From contig JANRIH010000034.1 in assembly GCA_033765145.1 (NCBI GenBank), positions 101,327 to 165,326 of the forward strand: a DNA stretch of 64,000 bases, read 5' to 3'. Of the stretch, positions 60,329 to 64,000 are shown in pieces. The stretch comes from JAGVSR01 sp033765145. Lineage in GTDB: Bacteria > Pseudomonadota > Alphaproteobacteria > Rhizobiales > Hyphomicrobiaceae. Numbering within the stretch: the stretch's first letter is position 1; every line of letters starts with the position of its first letter. The notes under the pieces are model-generated. The model was given only the letters and a program-made list of their open reading frames with translations. It was not told where the DNA came from and did no database searches. Both the position numbers and the translations under genes were made by a program.

Positions 60329-60416
60329 TTTCGTCTCCCAAGCCCCCGGGCGCCTAGCCCGGATCGACTTACCACTCAATTCGGCTTCCGCCGCATGCCG
60401 CTTCCGATCCTACGAC

Positions 60417-62147
60417 TTATGCGGGCCGTTGGACGCGCTTCGGATCGACAGGGACCGGAGCCGCGATCCTCGTTGCCTTCTTCAGTATCTCGTCCCGATC
60501 CCCGAACGCCGTCAGCTGGCCGTTGCCCATGACCGCCACCTTGTCGACCGCGGCCAGCACGCCCGAGCGATGAGCGACGACGACGACGATGCCGCCGCGC
60601 TCGCGCACGGAGCGGATCGCCTGGGCCAACGCTTCCTCGCCCTCGGCGTCGAGATTGGAATTCGGCTCGTCGAGGACCACCAGGAACGGGTCGCGATAGA
60701 GGGCGCGTGCCAGCGCGACACGCTGGCGCTGTCCGGCGGAGAGGGCCATGCCGCGCTCGCCGAGGCGCGTTTCGTAGCCTTCAGGGAGGCGCAGGATCAG
60801 CTCGTGCACACCGGCCGCCTTGGCCGCCGCGATGACGGCGAGGCTGTCCGCGTCCTCTTCGAACCGTGAGATGTTCTCGGTGATCGTTCCGTCGAAAAGC
60901 TCGACATCCTGGGGCAAATAGCCGATGTGCCGGCCGAGACGATTCTCGGGCCAATGCGCGATTTCGGCGCCGTCGAGACGGACGGTTCCGCGCAACGCGG
61001 GCCAGATCCCGACGAGGGCGCGGGCGAGCGTCGACTTGCCGGCGGCGCTCTGGCCGATGACGGCCAATGCCTGTCCCGCCTCGAGTTCCATCGTAACGTT
61101 CGAGATCACCGGGCGCTGCGTACCCGGCACCGCGACCGTCAGACCTTCGAGCGTCACCTTACCGGTCGGCGCGGGCAATTCAATCCGTTCGCCGATCTGC
61201 GCGTTCTCAGCCCGCATCATCTGGGTAATGCGCTCGGCACTCTGGCGGGCCTGGACGAAGCCCTTCCAGTTGGCGATCGCGATTTCGATCGGGGCGTATG
61301 CGCGTGAGGAGGCAACCGAGCAGGCGATGATGGCGCCAGCCGAGAGGTCGCCGTGAATGACGAGATAGGCACCGAGACCGAGCAGGGCCGATTGGAGGAC
61401 GAGGCGGATCGTGCGCGAGACGGCGGAGAACCCGCTCGTGATGTCGACGAGCGAACGCTGCAGCTTCAGATGCTCGCTGTTCGCCTTGTTGAAACGGGCC
61501 AGCGCGCGGTCGGCAAAACCCATCGCTTTCAGGACTTCGGCGTTGCGAGCGTGAGATTCGAGATAGGACGCGCGGGTCGAGAGCGACTTCGCCAGTTCCT
61601 TCGCCGGCTCGCCGGTCGAGCGTTCCGTCCAGAGCGTCAGGGCAATGAGAACCAATGCGCCGCCGACCGTCACCCATCCGAGAACGGGATGGAGCAGGAA
61701 CACGAAGCCGATGAACAGCGGCATCCACGGCAGGTCGAGGATCGCGACAGGGCCCTGGCTCGATAGGAATCCGCGGACAGTGTCGACGTCGCGAATGGGC
61801 TGCTGGGCTTCGCCGGTCTGGCGGCCGAGGATCGACAACCGGAGAGCTGCGGCGTGGGCGGGCTGCATATAGAGACGGTCGACGCGGGCCGCGAGGCGCA
61901 CGAGGATCTGCGAGCGCATGATTTCGAGTACGCCCTGGAACATGTAGAGGCCGAGGGCAAGGATCGAGAGCGCGACGAGGGTCGAAACGCTGTGGCTCGC
62001 GAGGACGCGATCGTACACCTGGAGCATATAGAACGAGCCGGTCAGCGCCAGCACGTTCACGGCGCCCGAGATGACGGCGATCGCCAGCCAGATTCCCTTA
62101 AAGGGGCCCAACAGGGGCTTTACGCTTTGAGCACTCTTCTGAGACAC
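60417..62147 (-). CDS. PrtD-type ABC exporter of type I secretion
   Basis: ATPase/permease of 576 residues. The membrane domain (about 15-300) includes FYMLQVYDRVLASHSVSTLVALSILALGLYMFQGVLEIMRS, a PrtD/AprD hallmark, and RDVDTVRGFLSSQGPVAILDLPWMPLFIGFVFLLHP. The ATPase has Walker A GQSAAGKST, LPQDVELFDGTITENISRF, signature LSAGQRQRVALARALY and Walker B LVVLDEPNSNLD. There is no N-terminal C39 or CLD domain, as expected for PrtD-type systems. I chose the GTG at 62147 since the frame extension to a TTG at 62195 has no ribosome site; the start is uncertain. It is 128 bases after the large RTX gene. Confidence 0.93.
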   Translation of the reverse strand: MSQKSAQSVKPLLGPFKGIWLAIAVISGAVNVLALTGSFYMLQVYDRVLASHSVSTLVALSILALGLYMFQGVLEIMRSQILVRLAARVDRLYMQPAHAAALRLSILGRQTGEAQQPIRDVDTVRGFLSSQGPVAILDLPWMPLFIGFVFLLHPVLGWVTVGGALVLIALTLWTERSTGEPAKELAKSLSTRASYLESHARNAEVLKAMGFADRALARFNKANSEHLKLQRSLVDITSGFSAVSRTIRLVLQSALLGLGAYLVIHGDLSAGAIIACSVASSRAYAPIEIAIANWKGFVQARQSAERITQMMRAENAQIGERIELPAPTGKVTLEGLTVAVPGTQRPVISNVTMELEAGQALAVIGQSAAGKSTLARALVGIWPALRGTVRLDGAEIAHWPENRLGRHIGYLPQDVELFDGTITENISRFEEDADSLAVIAAAKAAGVHELILRLPEGYETRLGERGMALSAGQRQRVALARALYRDPFLVVLDEPNSNLDAEGEEALAQAIRSVRERGGIVVVVAHRSGVLAAVDKVAVMGNGQLTAFGDRDEILKKATRIAAPVPVDPKRVQRPA

Positions 62148-62275
62148 GTCACCGACCCCAATTATAGTTAACGCGGCCTTTCGGTTTCGCTTCAATTTTT
62201 ACCGTTTTCACCGTCGCTGCCCGATACCTGCCACCGGCTTTCCAGTTTATGCACGTTTCAGACCACGCCTACTGA

Positions 62276-64000
62276 TCAAGAGAAGATAAAGTCGCCGCGG
62301 TCGATCTGATCCAGATCAACCAGCAGCAACTTAATGCTGTCCGAGCCGATGCGGACGACCGTTCCGTCGCCGTCGAACACGAGCAGGATATCGACACCCA
62401 GCGCGCTTTCGTCAAAGCCATATGCCGAGACGTCGATCCGGTCCTGGTTCCCGTTGCCGATGGGGTCGGGGTCGAAGCCGACAACCACGTCGTTGCCGAA
62501 GCCGGGGGCCAGAACGATCGTGTCGTAGCCCCGGGTAAACATGACGAAGTCGTTGCCCGAGCCCGCATAGACGAGGTCGTTGCCCTCGCCGCCGTCGATG
62601 AGATCGTTCCCCGAGCCGTCCCAGAGAAGGTCGTTGCCGTGACCGCCGACCAGGAAATCGTGGTCGCTGCCGCCCATGAGCGTGTCATCGCCCAGGCCAC
62701 CGATGAGCGTATCGTCGCCCTTGCCGCCGTCGAGAGCATCCGAACCAGCGCCGGCCGAGATAACATTGTCGCGCCCGTTGCCCGACGCGTCGAAGTCGCC
62801 TTGGCCTGTGAAGACCACGACCTCGGCATTCTTGCTCATCACGTATTCGTTGGCCGAGATCCTGAGAGTGTCCTGGTCACTGAACGTGCCATGCTCGATG
62901 ACGTATCTGTCGAACGGAACTCTGAAGACCGCGTCTGACCCCGACCCACTCAGCAGGAGGTCGTTGCCGTCGCCGCCATCGAGGACGTTGCTGCCATCTC
63001 CGCCCGCGAGCGTGTCGTTGCCCGCGCCGCCGATGAGCGTGTCGTTCCCGGCCGCGCCGAAGAGATGATCGTTGCCCTCGCCGCTCGTCACGACGTTGTC
63101 GGCCGCGTTGCCGGTGCCGGTGAAATCGCCTGTCCCGACATGCACGAGAATCTCGACATTGTCGGAGAGGACCATCTCGTTGAGGCCGGTCGCGATCGTG
63201 TCGATGCCGTGGTCAGACGCTTCGACGACAACATCGCCGGCGTGGTCGATGACGTAGGTGTCATTGCCCTGGCCGCCCGCCATCGTGTCGGCGCCCGCAC
63301 CACCATCGATCGCATCCGCGCCGGCGCCTGTCGCGATGACGTTGTTCCGGTCGTTACCGATCATCGTGACGTCTTCGTCGCTGGTCGAGATGAGGTTCTC
63401 GACCGCGTCGGACAGAATGTATGCGGAGAGGTCCGTCTCAACGGTGTCCGTGCCCTCGCCGCCGAGTTCGATGATCGTGTCGGCAGCATCTTGGATCACG
63501 TACGTGTCGTTGCCCGTGCCGCCGGCAAGGATGTCGTTGCCCTCGCCGCCGATGAGGCAGTCGTTACCTTCGCCGCCTGAGAGCGTGTCGTTGCCGCTGC
63601 CGCCGAGGACCACGTCATCGCCCGTGCCGCCCGCAACTTCGTCCGAGCCCTCATCGCCCGAAACGATGTCGTTGCCGCTGCCGCCGAGAACGATGTCATC
63701 GCCCGTGCCGCCCGAAACCTCGTCCGAGCCCTCATCGCCCGAAACGATGTCATCTCCGCTGCCGCCGAGAACGATGTCATCGCCCGTGCCGCCCGCAACT
63801 TCGTCCGAGCCCTCATCGCCCGAAACGATGTCATCGCCGCTGCCGCCGAGGACCACGTCATCGCCCGTGCCGCCCGCAACCTCGTCCGAGCCCTCATCGC
63901 CCGAAACGATGTCGTTGCCGCTGCCGCCGAGAACGATGTCATCGCCCGTGCCGCCCGCAACTGCGGGGGAGAGCGGCGGGGGGGGAGCGTGGGGGGGGCG
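62276..64000 (-). CDS. Large RTX protein, N-terminus beyond window
   Basis: C-terminal 574 residues of an RTX protein, open through the right edge. From the upstream side come four nearly identical 27-residue units (VLGGSGDDIVSGDEGSDEVAGGTGDDI), then classic nonapeptide blocks. Several beta-strand modules follow of the type GNDTYVIQDAADTIIELGGEGTDTVETDLSAYILSDAVENL and GNDTYVIDHAGDVVVEASDHGIDTIATGLNEMVLSDNVEIL. A last run of nonapeptides leads to an aliphatic C-terminus (VDLDQIDRGDFIFS), which fits a type I secretion signal. The next genes downstream encode the matching PrtD- and HlyD-type exporter. The last 39 bases of the window do not fit the repeat and may be artefactual. Likely a surface or biofilm protein; no enzyme domain is in view. 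Confidence 0.9.
   Translation of the reverse strand, partial: RPPHAPPPPLSPAVAGGTGDDIVLGGSGNDIVSGDEGSDEVAGGTGDDVVLGGSGDDIVSGDEGSDEVAGGTGDDIVLGGSGDDIVSGDEGSDEVSGGTGDDIVLGGSGNDIVSGDEGSDEVAGGTGDDVVLGGSGNDTLSGGEGNDCLIGGEGNDILAGGTGNDTYVIQDAADTIIELGGEGTDTVETDLSAYILSDAVENLISTSDEDVTMIGNDRNNVIATGAGADAIDGGAGADTMAGGQGNDTYVIDHAGDVVVEASDHGIDTIATGLNEMVLSDNVEILVHVGTGDFTGTGNAADNVVTSGEGNDHLFGAAGNDTLIGGAGNDTLAGGDGSNVLDGGDGNDLLLSGSGSDAVFRVPFDRYVIEHGTFSDQDTLRISANEYVMSKNAEVVVFTGQGDFDASGNGRDNVISAGAGSDALDGGKGDDTLIGGLGDDTLMGGSDHDFLVGGHGNDLLWDGSGNDLIDGGEGNDLVYAGSGNDFVMFTRGYDTIVLAPGFGNDVVVGFDPDPIGNGNQDRIDVSAYGFDESALGVDILLVFDGDGTVVRIGSDSIKLLLVDLDQIDRGDFIFS
63600..63961 (-). repeat. Tandem 81-base repeats within the RTX gene
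   Basis: The segment beginning CGTCCGAGCCCTCATCGCCC recurs near 63640, 63721, 63802 and 63883, exactly 81 bases apart, with only a few synonymous or conservative changes (for example GTCGTTGCC versus GTCATCGCC, Asn to Asp). At the right end the fifth copy breaks off at 63961. The high identity indicates recent expansion and makes the assembly here prone to collapse. Confidence 0.88.
63962..64000. other. G-rich low-complexity contig end
   Basis: The sequence leaves the 81-base repeat at 63962 and becomes almost pure G on the plus strand, with two runs of eight G within 40 bases. The reading frame stays open but encodes mainly Pro. This composition occurs nowhere else in the window. Confidence 0.6.

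Noticed and set aside
63496..63960. A second repetitive frame (Arg/Ala/Ser/Thr rich) across the RTX repeats
   Set aside because: It is the +1 shifted reading of the 81-base repeats; the RTX frame has the conserved calcium-binding pattern and continues through the whole gene.

Overview
The window is high-GC, densely coded DNA from an alphaproteobacterium, most likely of the order Hyphomicrobiales (Rhizobiales). Signs are the rplM-rpsI pair followed closely by an argC of the alphaproteobacterial type, a CtaA/COX15 heme A synthase next to a DUF2842 membrane protein, an NdvA/ChvA-type cyclic beta-glucan exporter, a TIGR01459-type HAD hydrolase and a CIRCE-preceded groESL. I cannot name a genus. 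No rRNA, tRNA, CRISPR array or intact insertion sequence is visible. The left edge cuts an oligopeptidase B gene. The right edge lies inside a large repetitive RTX gene and ends in G-rich low-complexity sequence that looks like a contig-end artefact.

Layout. 1-5.4 kb: 3' end of ptrB, a TadG-like von Willebrand A (vWA) protein, and a membrane protein ending in a primase-type winged helix, with long gene-poor spacers. 5.4-9.2 kb: a secreted peptidoglycan-binding-like protein, CutA, NAD kinase, a small secreted protein and a nitroreductase. 9.3-14.6 kb: a poorly characterised envelope block with two tandem exported proteins (one with a vWA domain), then a membrane-anchored proline-rich protein and a family-3 solute-binding protein. 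14.9-18.4 kb: cystathionine beta-lyase, a POT peptide transporter and an Rrf2 regulator. 18.4-25.4 kb: on the minus strand groES-groEL, then a four-gene Gld-like ABC export operon. 25.6-32.3 kb: HAD hydrolase, methyltransferase-like protein, NdvA, GTP cyclohydrolase II and a GH3 beta-glucosidase. 32.4-35 kb: a tightly packed four-gene minus-strand operon including an enoyl-CoA hydratase. 35.4-38.4 kb: rplM, rpsI, a TerC-family protein and argC. 38.4-42.8 kb: an ArsR/SRPBCC pair with a clear promoter and operator, a TetR/MAPEG divergent pair, ctaA, two nested inverted repeats and DUF2842.

42.8-51.5 kb is an exopolysaccharide locus. A chain-length/co-polymerase protein with a degenerate kinase domain and a polysaccharide deacetylase lie on the minus strand. 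Diverging from them are a Wza-like export lipoprotein, a GT4 glycosyltransferase, a polyprenyl-phosphate sugar transferase and an O-antigen-ligase-like protein. 51.5-58 kb: bacterioferritin with its ferredoxin, an esterase, an alanine-rich exported protein with a structured 3' region, a TetR/MFS efflux pair with a perfect 15-bp operator candidate, and a run of small genes. 58-64 kb: a type I secretion locus with a small RTX protein, an HlyD-type adaptor, a PrtD-type ABC exporter and a large RTX protein with near-identical 81-bp tandem repeats.

Together the exopolysaccharide and type I secretion loci suggest a surface or biofilm program. The candidates for something poorly described are the membrane protein with a primase-type winged helix, the vWA/repeat-domain envelope block, the paired inverted repeats near 42.3 kb, and the AT-rich twin palindromes upstream of rplM. 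All functional calls come from reading the sequence; no database search was run.
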